Shown here piece after piece: positions 6,562 to 14,356 of a stretch of 15,741 bases of DNA. How positions within the stretch are numbered: the first letter of the stretch is position 1; the number at the start of each line of letters is the position of its first letter. Under the pieces are notes generated by a model. It was not told where the DNA came from. It searched no databases and saw only the letters and a list, made by a program, of their open reading frames with translations. A program made the position numbers and the translations under genes. Source of the stretch: Legionellaceae bacterium (GTDB lineage: Bacteria > Pseudomonadota > Gammaproteobacteria > Legionellales > Legionellaceae); contig CANISA010000007.1 in assembly GCA_947470005.1 (NCBI GenBank), positions 1-15,741 of the forward strand. Reading direction: 5' to 3'.

Positions 6562-8865
6562 TTGAAAAATATCGGAATCAAAGCACAACTGCGAATGACC
6601 ACCCTCATCCCGATGTTTGTCGTAGCTCTTCTTTTTACACTGTTTTACCATGCCGCGTTCGACCACAACAGACAACAACACATCATTACTGTCCTCATTA
6701 CGTTTTTAGGCTTGAGCATCGGCTTAGTTATTCACTGTTTTTTATCCAGAAAAATATATCAGCCCATCAACAGACTTCGACGAAACATGGGTCACATGCT
6801 CAATGATACCTTTGAAATCCCCATAAACATCTCTAGCACCGGTGAGCTTGGCGTCATCGAAGCAGGCTGCGCTCACTTACAAAAAAAAATGTTAAGTACC
6901 TTACGCGACCTCAATCAACACATTGAGACGGCAACCACTGATTTACAACAAAGCCATGAATTACTTGAAGAAAAAAATATCGAACTCATGTTAGATAAAC
7001 GAAAATCCGAAGAAAAACACAAGCAAAAATCTGCGTTGATCAGCAATTTAAGTCATGAGATTCGGACCCCCATGAATGGCATCATTGGCTTTGCCAATCT
7101 CTTGCTTGAGGGCCAGCTCGGGCCACTCGAACATGATTATGCGAAAACCATCAAAACGTCTGCACAGGATTTATTAAGCATCATCAATGACATTCTTGAT
7201 TACTCAAAAATAGACGCCTGTAAATTACAGTTGGATGTCATTCCGCTGGATATTCGTGCCTGCATCGATGATGTGTTCGCACTCAATGCACCCAGCGCAC
7301 ACAAAAAGGGACTTGACCTGATTCCATCAACAGCCATTGATGTTCCAAAAACGGTGCTCGGTGACCCCCTCCGACTGAAACAAATTATCAGTAACTTAGT
7401 CAGCAATGCGGTCAAATTTACAGAACAGGGCTACGTGATCGTCCGAACAACCATCGACCAAGAAACAGACAAAGATTACACCCTGTGTTTATCTGTAACG
7501 GATACAGGAATCGGCATAGCACCTGAGGAACAAGCGACCCTATTCCAACCTTTTCATCAGGCAGATACAAGCATTTCTCGTCGATACGGCGGATCTGGGC
7601 TTGGTTTGATCATTTGTAAACAGCTGGCTGAACACATGAACGGGCGGCTCACCTTAATCAGCGAGCCCAACAAAGGCACGACCTTTTCCGTGTACTTAAA
7701 GCTCGAAAAATTAGTAGCCTATGAGGTTGAAAAAGCTCAATCACACCGATTCAGCCAGTTAACCATCCTTTGTTTTGATGATAACCCACTGCACTTAGAA
7801 GCCATTTGCAATGGCCTCGGTTTTTTAGGCGTAACCTGCATCCGTGTTTCAGCATTTAGCCAATTAGAACAAGCGTTTATAGAGCATCCCCTGTGTCATA
7901 TGGCCTTTATTAATGTAAACCAAGGATGCCAAGAACTCGTCACTCCCCTCTTGCAGAAACAAACGATCCCCTGCGTGCTGCTATCCAAATGGTTTATTCC
8001 CAATTATGAAACCTTAGGAGCTGCGCGATTTTTATTTAAACCACCCAACATACACAAACTACAAGAAACCATTGAGTCATTATTAAATCCTACCTCCAAA
8101 ACAAGGCCCGATGCACCCGCATTGGATCACTTAAGAAAAAAATTACGGTGCATACGCCCAAATTTATTAATCGCCGATGATAATCCCGTCAATCGAATGC
8201 TGTTCCATTCTTGGCTTAGCACAAATGCATGCATTGACCTGGTTGATGATGGCGGCCAAGCCGTCACACTCACAAACCAAAAACGCTTTGATGCCATCTT
8301 GCTTGACGTGCAGATGCCAAATATAGACGGCTTACTAGCAACACGAATTATTCGAGAACAATCCGCGTTCAATCGCCAAACGCCGATTATCTTAATCAGC
8401 GCCAACAGCCAAGACCTCCATCCACTTGATTTGAAAAAAAATGGCATTGATCGCCGACTAGCGAAACCCATCGACGAAAAATCATTACTCGATCACTTGC
8501 TTGCCGTATTATCCAATGCCAAAATTACCGCTATCGATTGGTCGCTATGTGTTCAAAAAATGTCAGGCAATGAGTCTTTAGCTCGAGAATTCATGACCCA
8601 CTTTATCGATGAGCTGGCCGTAAGTCGCGCTGTGATGATCCAGTTAATGCTCACTCATGATCGTTCCGGACTAGAAAAAGCCGCCCATAAACTACACGGT
8701 GCCTGCTGTTTCTTTGGCGCACGCTCATTGCAACACCATGTCGCTAACCTTGAACACCAGGCGGGTCATGCAGAAGGGAGTACGCTGCTGGACATTGCCT
8801 TTGCTGCCTGCATTGAGCAAATTGATGCAGTATTAAAAGAGTCAGCCTGTCTTCCAGGCGCATGA
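6562..8865 (+). CDS. letS: BarA/LetS-type hybrid sensor histidine kinase lacking most of the periplasmic domain
   Basis: This inner-membrane tripartite kinase probably phosphorylates a UvrY/LetA-type regulator (GacS/GacA family), which acts on CsrA through small RNAs. From the TTG at 6562 it has 767 residues: helix 1 (about 13-33), a polar loop of only about 6 residues (DHNRQQ), helix 2 (40-61), HAMP (62-115), a coiled coil, HisKA with His165 in SHEIRTP, and an ATPase domain with an N box (NLVSNAVKF), DTGIGI and GSGLGL. Next come a receiver-like domain (about 400-507) with Asn451 at the usual Asp position, an intact receiver (530-652, Asp582 in LLDVQMP), and Hpt (657-762, His709 in AHKLHG). 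E. coli BarA has 918 residues and about 140 in the periplasm, so the sensor region is nearly gone. The TTG start is chosen from the promoter and the short tail MKNIGIKAQLRM; an ATG at 6595 is the alternative. pfp follows after 40 bases. Confidence 0.88.
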   Translation: MKNIGIKAQLRMTTLIPMFVVALLFTLFYHAAFDHNRQQHIITVLITFLGLSIGLVIHCFLSRKIYQPINRLRRNMGHMLNDTFEIPINISSTGELGVIEAGCAHLQKKMLSTLRDLNQHIETATTDLQQSHELLEEKNIELMLDKRKSEEKHKQKSALISNLSHEIRTPMNGIIGFANLLLEGQLGPLEHDYAKTIKTSAQDLLSIINDILDYSKIDACKLQLDVIPLDIRACIDDVFALNAPSAHKKGLDLIPSTAIDVPKTVLGDPLRLKQIISNLVSNAVKFTEQGYVIVRTTIDQETDKDYTLCLSVTDTGIGIAPEEQATLFQPFHQADTSISRRYGGSGLGLIICKQLAEHMNGRLTLISEPNKGTTFSVYLKLEKLVAYEVEKAQSHRFSQLTILCFDDNPLHLEAICNGLGFLGVTCIRVSAFSQLEQAFIEHPLCHMAFINVNQGCQELVTPLLQKQTIPCVLLSKWFIPNYETLGAARFLFKPPNIHKLQETIESLLNPTSKTRPDAPALDHLRKKLRCIRPNLLIADDNPVNRMLFHSWLSTNACIDLVDDGGQAVTLTNQKRFDAILLDVQMPNIDGLLATRIIREQSAFNRQTPIILISANSQDLHPLDLKKNGIDRRLAKPIDEKSLLDHLLAVLSNAKITAIDWSLCVQKMSGNESLAREFMTHFIDELAVSRAVMIQLMLTHDRSGLEKAAHKLHGACCFFGARSLQHHVANLEHQAGHAEGSTLLDIAFAACIEQIDAVLKESACLPGA

Positions 8866-8905
8866 TGCGCTCGATCGGCCCAAGATAAATTTTATGGAGA
8901 AAACG

Positions 8906-10141
8906 ATGTCGGTTAAAAATGCTATCTATGCCCAATCAGGCGGCGTCACTGCCGTGATCAATGCATCCGCCTGCGGCGTTATTCAGACAGCACGTCTTCA
9001 TCCAGGCAAAATTGGCACCGTCTTTGCAGCAAAATCAGGCATCATCGGCGCATTGCGGGATGAACTCATTGATACGTCTCAAGAGGACGACGCAAGCATT
9101 GCAAAACTCATGCACACCCCTTCTGGAGCATTTGGCTCGTGCCGCCATAAGTTAAAAAGCGACGGCGATGAATTCAAACAACTCATTAACGTATTCAGAA
9201 AACACAATATTGGATATTTTTTTTACAATGGTGGCGGCGACTCTCAAGATACCGCGAACAAAGTCGCGGCTGCGAGCCAAGCCATGGACTACCCCATCAC
9301 GTGCATAGGCATTCCGAAAACAGTGGATAATGATTTGCCATTTACCGACACGTGCCCAGGCTTTGGTTCCGTGGCAAAATACGTGGCCATCTCAACCCTT
9401 GAAGCAGGCTTTGATGTGGCGTCCATGGCCGAAACCTCGACCAAAGTATTCATCCTTGAAGTCATGGGACGACATGCTGGATGGATTGCAGCAGCCAGCG
9501 GTCTAGCCGGCAACACAGCAAGCCATCCACCGCATATTATTTTATTTCCAGAAATTGTCTTTAACGCAACGTCCTTTCTTGCCAAAGTAGCTGACTGCGT
9601 AAAAACGCACGGGTACTGCGTTGTCGTAGTGTCTGAAGGGATTAAAAACGAGCAAGGTCAGTTTTTGAGTGATGCAGGCCTACGCGATGCGTTTGGCCAC
9701 GCGCAACTCGGCGGTGTCGCGCCTGTTATTGCAACACTCGTGAAACAAGCATTAAACCTCAAATACCATTGGGCCGTAGCAGACTACCTGCAGCGCTCCG
9801 CACGGCACATTGCATCTGCCGTTGATGTAGAGCAAGCGTATGCGCTAGGCAAGGCCGCGGTGGAGCTTGCGCTCGCGGGGCACAACGCCATCATGCCCAT
9901 TATCGTGAGAGAAAGTGATTCACCTTACCGCTGGTCGATTGGTCATGTCCCTTTAGCTGACGTCGCCAACCAAGAGAAAAAAATGCCACGCGATTTTATC
10001 AGCGAAGATGGCTTCGGAATAACGGCCACGTGCCGCCGCTACCTTGAACCCCTCATCCAGGGCGAAGCGTATCCACCCTACCAAAATGGCTTGCCGGATT
10101 ATGTACGATTGAAAAATCAACGGGTGCCGTCATGCACATAA
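8906..10141 (+). CDS. pfp: Pyrophosphate-type 6-phosphofructokinase
   Basis: This enzyme interconverts fructose 6-phosphate and fructose 1,6-bisphosphate in glycolysis, most likely using pyrophosphate instead of ATP. The N-terminal phosphate loop SGG is at 11-13. The donor-site motif is GGGDSQDTA (109-117), with Asp at the position where ATP enzymes have Gly. The catalytic motif is PKTVDND (137-143), where Lys replaces the Gly of ATP enzymes (PGTIDND), a recognised mark of pyrophosphate use. MGRHAGW (187-193) is the substrate-binding block. The protein has 411 residues. The start is the ATG at 8906 because GGAG lies exactly 6 bases before it. The in-frame ATG at 8894 overlaps that GGAG and has no site of its own. 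It is only 40 bases after the kinase stop with no terminator between, so it is probably co-transcribed. Donor choice is inferred from the motifs. Confidence 0.93.
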   Translation: MSVKNAIYAQSGGVTAVINASACGVIQTARLHPGKIGTVFAAKSGIIGALRDELIDTSQEDDASIAKLMHTPSGAFGSCRHKLKSDGDEFKQLINVFRKHNIGYFFYNGGGDSQDTANKVAAASQAMDYPITCIGIPKTVDNDLPFTDTCPGFGSVAKYVAISTLEAGFDVASMAETSTKVFILEVMGRHAGWIAAASGLAGNTASHPPHIILFPEIVFNATSFLAKVADCVKTHGYCVVVVSEGIKNEQGQFLSDAGLRDAFGHAQLGGVAPVIATLVKQALNLKYHWAVADYLQRSARHIASAVDVEQAYALGKAAVELALAGHNAIMPIIVRESDSPYRWSIGHVPLADVANQEKKMPRDFISEDGFGITATCRRYLEPLIQGEAYPPYQNGLPDYVRLKNQRVPSCT

Positions 10142-10161
10142 AAAACAATAACAAAAAAATC

Positions 10162-10190
10162 TTTACATCTGATCTTAAAATGACTAAATT
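10162..10190 (+). promoter_or_regulatory. Possible promoter of the rubredoxin gene
   Basis: TTTACA (10162-10167), 17 bases, then TAAATT (10185-10190, four of six). It lies in the 77-base AT-rich gap after pfp and would give a leader of about 22 bases. The -35 is good and the -10 only fair. Read-through from pfp is equally possible, since no terminator is seen. Confidence 0.4.
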
Positions 10191-10218
10191 ATACGCTTTT
10201 ATTCATTGAGCAATCACG

Positions 10219-10395
10219 ATGCAAAGCTATAAAAAATTCATGTGTGTCATTTGCGGTTTTATTTACAACGAAGCAGAAGGTTGGCCTGACGATGGGATTG
10301 CGGCCGGCACCTTGTGGGAAGATGTTCCAGAAAATTGGTTTTGCCCGGATTGTGGCGCAGGCAAAGAAGATTTTGAAATGATTGAAGTAGAATAA
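10219..10395 (+). CDS. rubA: Rubredoxin
   Basis: This is a small cytoplasmic electron carrier with one iron held by four cysteines. I translated a 58-residue protein from the ATG at 10219-10221 to TAA at 10393-10395. The two metal-binding knuckles are CVICG (Cys9, Cys12) and CPDCG (Cys42, Cys45). The family pattern W-P-D-D-G and the aromatic-rich core (YNEAEGWPDDGI, LWEDVPENWFCPDC) are all present. Length and spacing are those of a classic single-domain rubredoxin, such as the AlkG/RubA type. The ribosome binding site is weak (GAG, 8 bases before the start). It follows pfp after 77 bases. A hairpin lies 27 bases past the stop. The electron partner is not identified: no rubredoxin reductase or hydroxylase gene is in the window. 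Confidence 0.95.
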   Translation: MQSYKKFMCVICGFIYNEAEGWPDDGIAAGTLWEDVPENWFCPDCGAGKEDFEMIEVE

Positions 10396-10422
10396 TAACG
10401 GTTCGACTCAACATAACGAGTA

Positions 10423-10444
10423 GGGGCGCCGTAAAAGACGCCCC
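10423..10444. terminator. Hairpin between convergent rubredoxin and the HAD-like gene
   Basis: GGGGCG (10423-10428) pairs with CGCCCC (10439-10444), and C10430 can pair with G10437 across one mismatch. It sits between two converging genes and may end both transcripts, but neither strand has a clear T run after the stem, so termination is uncertain. Read on the minus strand it begins GGGGCGTC and ends GCCCCTAC, the same ends as the hairpin at 1755-1780, suggesting a dispersed element. Confidence 0.45.
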
Positions 10445-10454
10445 AATAACACCA

Positions 10455-11717
10455 TCATGCAGCGCGAATTGCGATCTGCTCAAGCTTATCTTCTAACATG
10501 TCCAGTTTCTGAGCCGCGTCCATTCTAAAAAACAAGAAGTGTCCAGTCACCGCTTTATTGATAACACAAGCCACCAGATAAACCACTCCAAGCCCTAAAA
10601 TAGCAAGTGCCAAGTTACCCAATATCTCTTTCCAACCAAATTGTTCTAACGCAGGTCGCGCATCGTTAATGGCATCAGCACATTGCTTTCGAAATAAACG
10701 CTCACTCAGTGTGTTTGCAAAAAAAGGGTCCGCATATGTTCTAATCTTAGCGTGAAGATCATCCGCAGCATTCGCAGCAACCGTATGGCCTTCTTTTCTC
10801 AACACACGTGTCTTTTCTTGGATAATCGCTAATTGTGCCTCAAATGCCACCCTACCTGTAAACGTTCGCTCAGGAATCGGGGCTGAAATCGGATTAACAA
10901 CATTGAGAGCCTCTCTTGGAAGCCAATTCATGTCTCGACTTAAAATATCGAGGAGGTTCGGCCCAACGTTAGTGGCACTATTATTTTGCTCAGCTCGTCT
11001 CACCGTAGCCATTGGATTCACTGGATTCACTGGAAGATGATCTGAATCAATCAACTGACTTCGCGCGGTCATCGCTCTTACTGTTGCCTCATAGTTCTTG
11101 TCAATCATTACGTCTGCGCCACGGATTTCTGCACGTAACGTCACGTCGGCCCCATTATAATGATTTAAGCGTAAGGTCACATTTTTTGGAATAAGATCAG
11201 GTAACCTGGTAAAAAAAACCCTCAATTGATCAAGAATGTCATCTCTATCATCAAAAAAATCAAACACAATCGCTTCATTTGGATGTTCACTCGCCATTTT
11301 ATGCATTTGTGCATACAAAATCGTTGTTTTTGTTTCATCAAATACCCAATTGTACTCATCCGCTCTCTCCGAATCAGTTGTGATGTACTGGAAATTCCGT
11401 CCATGAGTCATACCGTTATTAAGATCCGCCATCAGAAAGTTATTCTGAGTCACATTTAAGTGCTCACACACCCTCGTGAACGCAGGAAAGCACGACCCCC
11501 GCGCATCAGTGTTCATTCGAGCATTGAGCATATCCGTGGCATAGTCTTGCCTGTTCGAGCCCACAAACGCATGATTTTCGGTGTGTAAATGGTTGGTTGA
11601 TCGAATGCCATTTAAAAAGTTTCGGTTATCACGCAGGACGTCTTTATCCCGTGAGGTGATATAATTCATATTAAACAGGCATCCGTCAAAATCAAACGAA
11701 AGTGCGCGTATAGTCAT
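10455..11717 (-). CDS. HAD-like protein with C-terminal membrane helix, putative Dot/Icm effector
   Basis: The N-terminal half looks like a haloacid dehalogenase (HAD) fold hydrolase. Motif I is FDFDGCLF with Asp9 and Asp11. FVGSNRQ (Ser54) suits motif II, and FDFFDDRDD (Asp156, Asp157) suits motif IV. A clear motif III lysine is not certain. The stretches DETKTTILYAQMHKMA and LNHYNGADV also recall, from memory, a family common in Legionella and related bacteria and often suspected of being secreted by the Dot/Icm type IV system. Residues 240-360 look helical. A single hydrophobic helix spans 367-387, followed by about 33 mostly charged residues. There is no signal peptide. The start is the ATG at 11715-11717 (420 residues), with GGAG 6 bases upstream; that GGAG overlaps an in-frame ATG at 11729, which is therefore unlikely. 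It lies 66 bases after hemJ on the same strand. Both effector status and catalytic activity are inferences. Confidence 0.75.
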   Translation of the reverse strand: MTIRALSFDFDGCLFNMNYITSRDKDVLRDNRNFLNGIRSTNHLHTENHAFVGSNRQDYATDMLNARMNTDARGSCFPAFTRVCEHLNVTQNNFLMADLNNGMTHGRNFQYITTDSERADEYNWVFDETKTTILYAQMHKMASEHPNEAIVFDFFDDRDDILDQLRVFFTRLPDLIPKNVTLRLNHYNGADVTLRAEIRGADVMIDKNYEATVRAMTARSQLIDSDHLPVNPVNPMATVRRAEQNNSATNVGPNLLDILSRDMNWLPREALNVVNPISAPIPERTFTGRVAFEAQLAIIQEKTRVLRKEGHTVAANAADDLHAKIRTYADPFFANTLSERLFRKQCADAINDARPALEQFGWKEILGNLALAILGLGVVYLVACVINKAVTGHFLFFRMDAAQKLDMLEDKLEQIAIRAA

Positions 11718-11783
11718 GTGTCTCTCCATGCATTACTTTGTTCTATTTTAACACGGATATATTACAGGTATATTAAGGAAGGC

Positions 11784-12203
11784 TTAAGGCTTGACCACGA
11801 TCAGTATAACAATCGCTATCAATAACAACGTGGGAAACTCATTAAATCCACGATAAAATCGGCTAGAATGCTTGTTTTGATCACGGCGAAAGTGTTGCAA
11901 AAACGAGCCACACGACAAATGATACAGCCACACGACAAGCACTAAACCCAATTTAGCATGCATCCACTCCTCATGAAGTGCATACGGCATATAGCCAACC
12001 ATCAACCACACGCCAAGCCCTGTGGTCAGAAGCCCCGCAGGCCACGTGATACCATAATACAAGCGTCGCTCCATCACTTTAAAACGAGCCAAACTCACGG
12101 CGTCTTCCGCCTCGACATGGTACACAAAAAGCCTCGGTAAATAAAAAAGACCAGCAAACCACGCAACCATTGCAATAATATGAAACGCTTTAATCCACAA
12201 CAT
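11784..12203 (-). CDS. hemJ: Protoporphyrinogen IX oxidase HemJ
   Basis: HemJ oxidises protoporphyrinogen IX to protoporphyrin IX, the penultimate step of heme synthesis, in the inner membrane of many proteobacteria lacking HemG and HemY. The protein has 139 residues and about four membrane helices (near 5-25, 52-72, 82-102 and 120-138), the usual size. Its start, MLWIKAFHIIAMVAWFAGLF, is characteristic. His8 and Lys84 (in HAKLGL) match the conserved His and Lys thought to be needed for activity. The RLYYGITWPAGLLTTGLG block is also typical. The gene starts 3 bases after the terC stop, so the two form one unit. The HAD-like gene follows after 66 bases without an obvious terminator. Confidence 0.92.
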   Translation of the reverse strand: MLWIKAFHIIAMVAWFAGLFYLPRLFVYHVEAEDAVSLARFKVMERRLYYGITWPAGLLTTGLGVWLMVGYMPYALHEEWMHAKLGLVLVVWLYHLSCGSFLQHFRRDQNKHSSRFYRGFNEFPTLLLIAIVILIVVKP

Positions 12204-12206
12204 CGC

Positions 12207-12932
12207 TCAACCGCCCCGTTTGAGACGTGCACGGCGCGCACGCTTCAATAAATTTAAGCACTCAACGCTCAATGAGAAACCCATTGCAAAATAAACGTAG
12301 CCTCGTGGAATATGAAACGCTAAACCGTCTGCAACAAGAACCATGCCAATTAAAATCAAAAAACTAAGCGCCAACATTTTGATGGTCGGGTGTTTTTCAA
12401 TAAACTCACTCACGGGCTCACTGGCCCAGATCATGACGACAATCGCCACGGTAATCGCCGCCGTCATCACCCAATAGCGTGTGGTTAACCCGATGGCAGT
12501 CAAGACGCTATCCAATGAAAAAATAATATCCATGAGCGCCACTTGCGTCACCACGCGCCGGAACGTCATTGTGGCCGATGAGCCCACGGGCGGCAAGGCT
12601 TGCTCCTCCTCATCGACTTCATGATGAATTTCTTGCGTCGCTTTCGCGATGAGAAAACCTCCCCCAAGCAACAAAAACACATCACGCAGGGAGAAACTTA
12701 AATCCCCAATGATTAGAAAAGGCGTGGTCATTTTCACCAGCCAAACCGCTGATGCTAACAAGGCCAATCGACTCATCCAAGCAAACACAAGCCCCCACCG
12801 GCGTGCACGCTTACGGTCCCCTCGTGGGAGACGCTCGGTCAAGATGGAAAGAAAAACTAAATTATCAATCCCTAAAACAACTTCTAAAATAATCAATGCA
12901 CACAAACTCAGCGCAATATCCAACATTTCCAT
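12207..12932 (-). CDS. TerC-family integral membrane protein
   Basis: This is an inner-membrane protein of 241 residues with about seven helices. The acidic membrane motif LEVVLGIDNLVFLSI near residues 16-30 is the TerC signature, and a second appears as LMDIIFSLDSVLTAIG; the Asp pair in each is thought to bind metal. The family is linked to tellurium resistance and, for several members, to manganese export or metal loading of secreted proteins. Which applies here is unknown. It resembles the YgdQ/YoaE subgroup without CBS domains. The ATG at 12932 has AGGGA 9 bases upstream; an ATG two codons later is less well spaced. The C-terminus is very basic (KRARRARLKRGG). The neighbour hemJ is 3 bases downstream. 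pcnB diverges from the other side. Confidence 0.88.
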   Translation of the reverse strand: MEMLDIALSLCALIILEVVLGIDNLVFLSILTERLPRGDRKRARRWGLVFAWMSRLALLASAVWLVKMTTPFLIIGDLSFSLRDVFLLLGGGFLIAKATQEIHHEVDEEEQALPPVGSSATMTFRRVVTQVALMDIIFSLDSVLTAIGLTTRYWVMTAAITVAIVVMIWASEPVSEFIEKHPTIKMLALSFLILIGMVLVADGLAFHIPRGYVYFAMGFSLSVECLNLLKRARRARLKRGG

Positions 12933-12947
12933 ACGATGTTATCCCTG

Positions 12948-12976
12948 TAGAACATTTAACAAAGCCTAGTTATAAT
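12948..12976 (+). promoter_or_regulatory. Promoter of pcnB-folK
   Basis: A perfect -10, TATAAT (12971-12976), lies in the divergent terC/pcnB gap. The best -35 at 17 bases, TAGAAC (12948-12953), matches only three of six. Transcription would begin near 12983, which puts the GTG at 13004 as the first sensible start and excludes the ATG at 12896. Confidence 0.45.
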
Positions 12977-13003
12977 AGCGAGCCGAAACTTACGATTAAT
13001 CAG

Positions 13004-14356
13004 GTGAAGACCATCATCACATTCATTAGAAAACTATTACGTAAAAAGAAGCCTAAACAGGTTTCTGTCGACTCATCACATATCATACCACGCAATCAGC
13101 ACCACGTGTCCAAGACAGAAATCAGCCCCAACGCACTGAGTGTGCTCAATCGCCTCAACAGTGCCGGCTTTCAAGCCTACCTGGTGGGTGGCAGCGTTCG
13201 CGATTTATTAATTCGTCATTCGCCTAAAGATTTTGACGTGGCAACCAATGCCACACCAAACCAAATTAAGCGGCTGTTTCGCAATGCTCGCATCATTGGT
13301 CGACGATTCAAATTGGCCCACATCCTCTTTCACCGTGAAATCATTGAAGTTGCAACCTTCCGTGGTCATGAGGATGAGTCTGAAGATCCCCAACAAAAAA
13401 CCAATGATCGCGGCATGCTGGTTCGGGATAATGTCTATGGGACCCTGGAAGAGGACGCCTGGCGGCGCGATTTCACAATCAATTCGTTATACTATGATGT
13501 TCCCACGGCTTCCATTGTTGATTACACCGGGGGATTTGAGGATGTGAGTCACCGAATTATCCGTATGATTGGCGATCCAGAAACGCGCTACCATGAAGAC
13601 CCTGTCCGCATGCTGCGCGCCATTCGATTTGGCGCTAAGCTCAATTTTGAACTGGCTCCCGACACCGCAAAACCCATCCAAGCATTACGCGGATTGATTC
13701 GCCATGTCGCCAGTTCTCGATTATTCGATGAGGCCGTCAAACTCTATCAATGTGGTGCATCTGAGCGCGTGCAACAGCTGCTCGTGCACCATGGTCTGTT
13801 TGAACAGCTTTTTCCACAAACACATGATCTTCTTTTATCATCTTATCCTGTCAATGCATTGCTTATTTTGGCCCTCGAGAACACGGACACTCGCATTCGA
13901 GAAGCAAAGCCCGTGACCCCTGCCTTTTTATTTGCGGTCCTGCTGTGGTTTCCGTTGCTTCAACGCGCCGCCGAATTGCGACAAGAGGACGTTGAACCCT
14001 TGCCGGCCCTGGAACAAGCGATGTCTCTTGTTATTGTTGAACAAAACAAAATTATTATGGTTCCGAAGCGACATAGCCAAATTATACGCGAAATCTGGCT
14101 CTTACAATTCCGTTTTTCAAAACGTTTAGGTACACGCGCGCACCAGCTGCTCGAGCACCCTCGTTTTCGAGCAGCCTATGATCTGTTGGCTCTGCGAGCG
14201 TTGGCCGGCGATGCACCGATGGAACTCGCTGACTGGTGGACCACGTTCCAAGAGGTCGATGCCGACGCGCAAGCAGCGATGGTCGAATCACTGAGTGCAC
14301 AGACACCGAAAAAGAAGCCTAAGCGACGAAAAAAGCCGAGCCCTGATCAGACATGA
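13004..14356 (+). CDS. pcnB: Poly(A) polymerase I PcnB
   Basis: PcnB adds poly(A) tails to RNA 3' ends, marking them for decay. It is a class II nucleotidyltransferase related to CCA-adding enzymes. The catalytic core shows LVGGSVRDLL (near 60-70) and DFDV, with Asp76 and Asp78 as metal ligands. RRDFTINSLYYD and the RNA-binding block EDPVRMLRAIRFGAKLNF follow. The Lys/Arg-rich end (KKKPKRRKKPSPDQT) is typical of PcnB and separates it from CCA enzymes. I start it at the GTG at 13004 (450 residues; E. coli has about 465). From there the N-terminus VKTIITFIRKLLRKKK parallels E. coli. The promoter at 12971 excludes the longer frame from 12896, which also runs into terC. The ribosome binding site is poor. 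The stop overlaps the folK start by 4 bases, so the pair is translationally coupled. Confidence 0.93.
   Translation: MKTIITFIRKLLRKKKPKQVSVDSSHIIPRNQHHVSKTEISPNALSVLNRLNSAGFQAYLVGGSVRDLLIRHSPKDFDVATNATPNQIKRLFRNARIIGRRFKLAHILFHREIIEVATFRGHEDESEDPQQKTNDRGMLVRDNVYGTLEEDAWRRDFTINSLYYDVPTASIVDYTGGFEDVSHRIIRMIGDPETRYHEDPVRMLRAIRFGAKLNFELAPDTAKPIQALRGLIRHVASSRLFDEAVKLYQCGASERVQQLLVHHGLFEQLFPQTHDLLLSSYPVNALLILALENTDTRIREAKPVTPAFLFAVLLWFPLLQRAAELRQEDVEPLPALEQAMSLVIVEQNKIIMVPKRHSQIIREIWLLQFRFSKRLGTRAHQLLEHPRFRAAYDLLALRALAGDAPMELADWWTTFQEVDADAQAAMVESLSAQTPKKKPKRRKKPSPDQT

Noticed and set aside
11014..11031. Two tandem copies of GGATTCACT
   Set aside because: They only encode the short repeat VNPVNP inside the HAD-like protein and do not continue.
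12896..13003. N-terminal extension of PcnB from an ATG at 12896
   Set aside because: It overlaps the start of terC and lies upstream of the -10 box at 12971; the GTG at 13004 gives the normal N-terminus.
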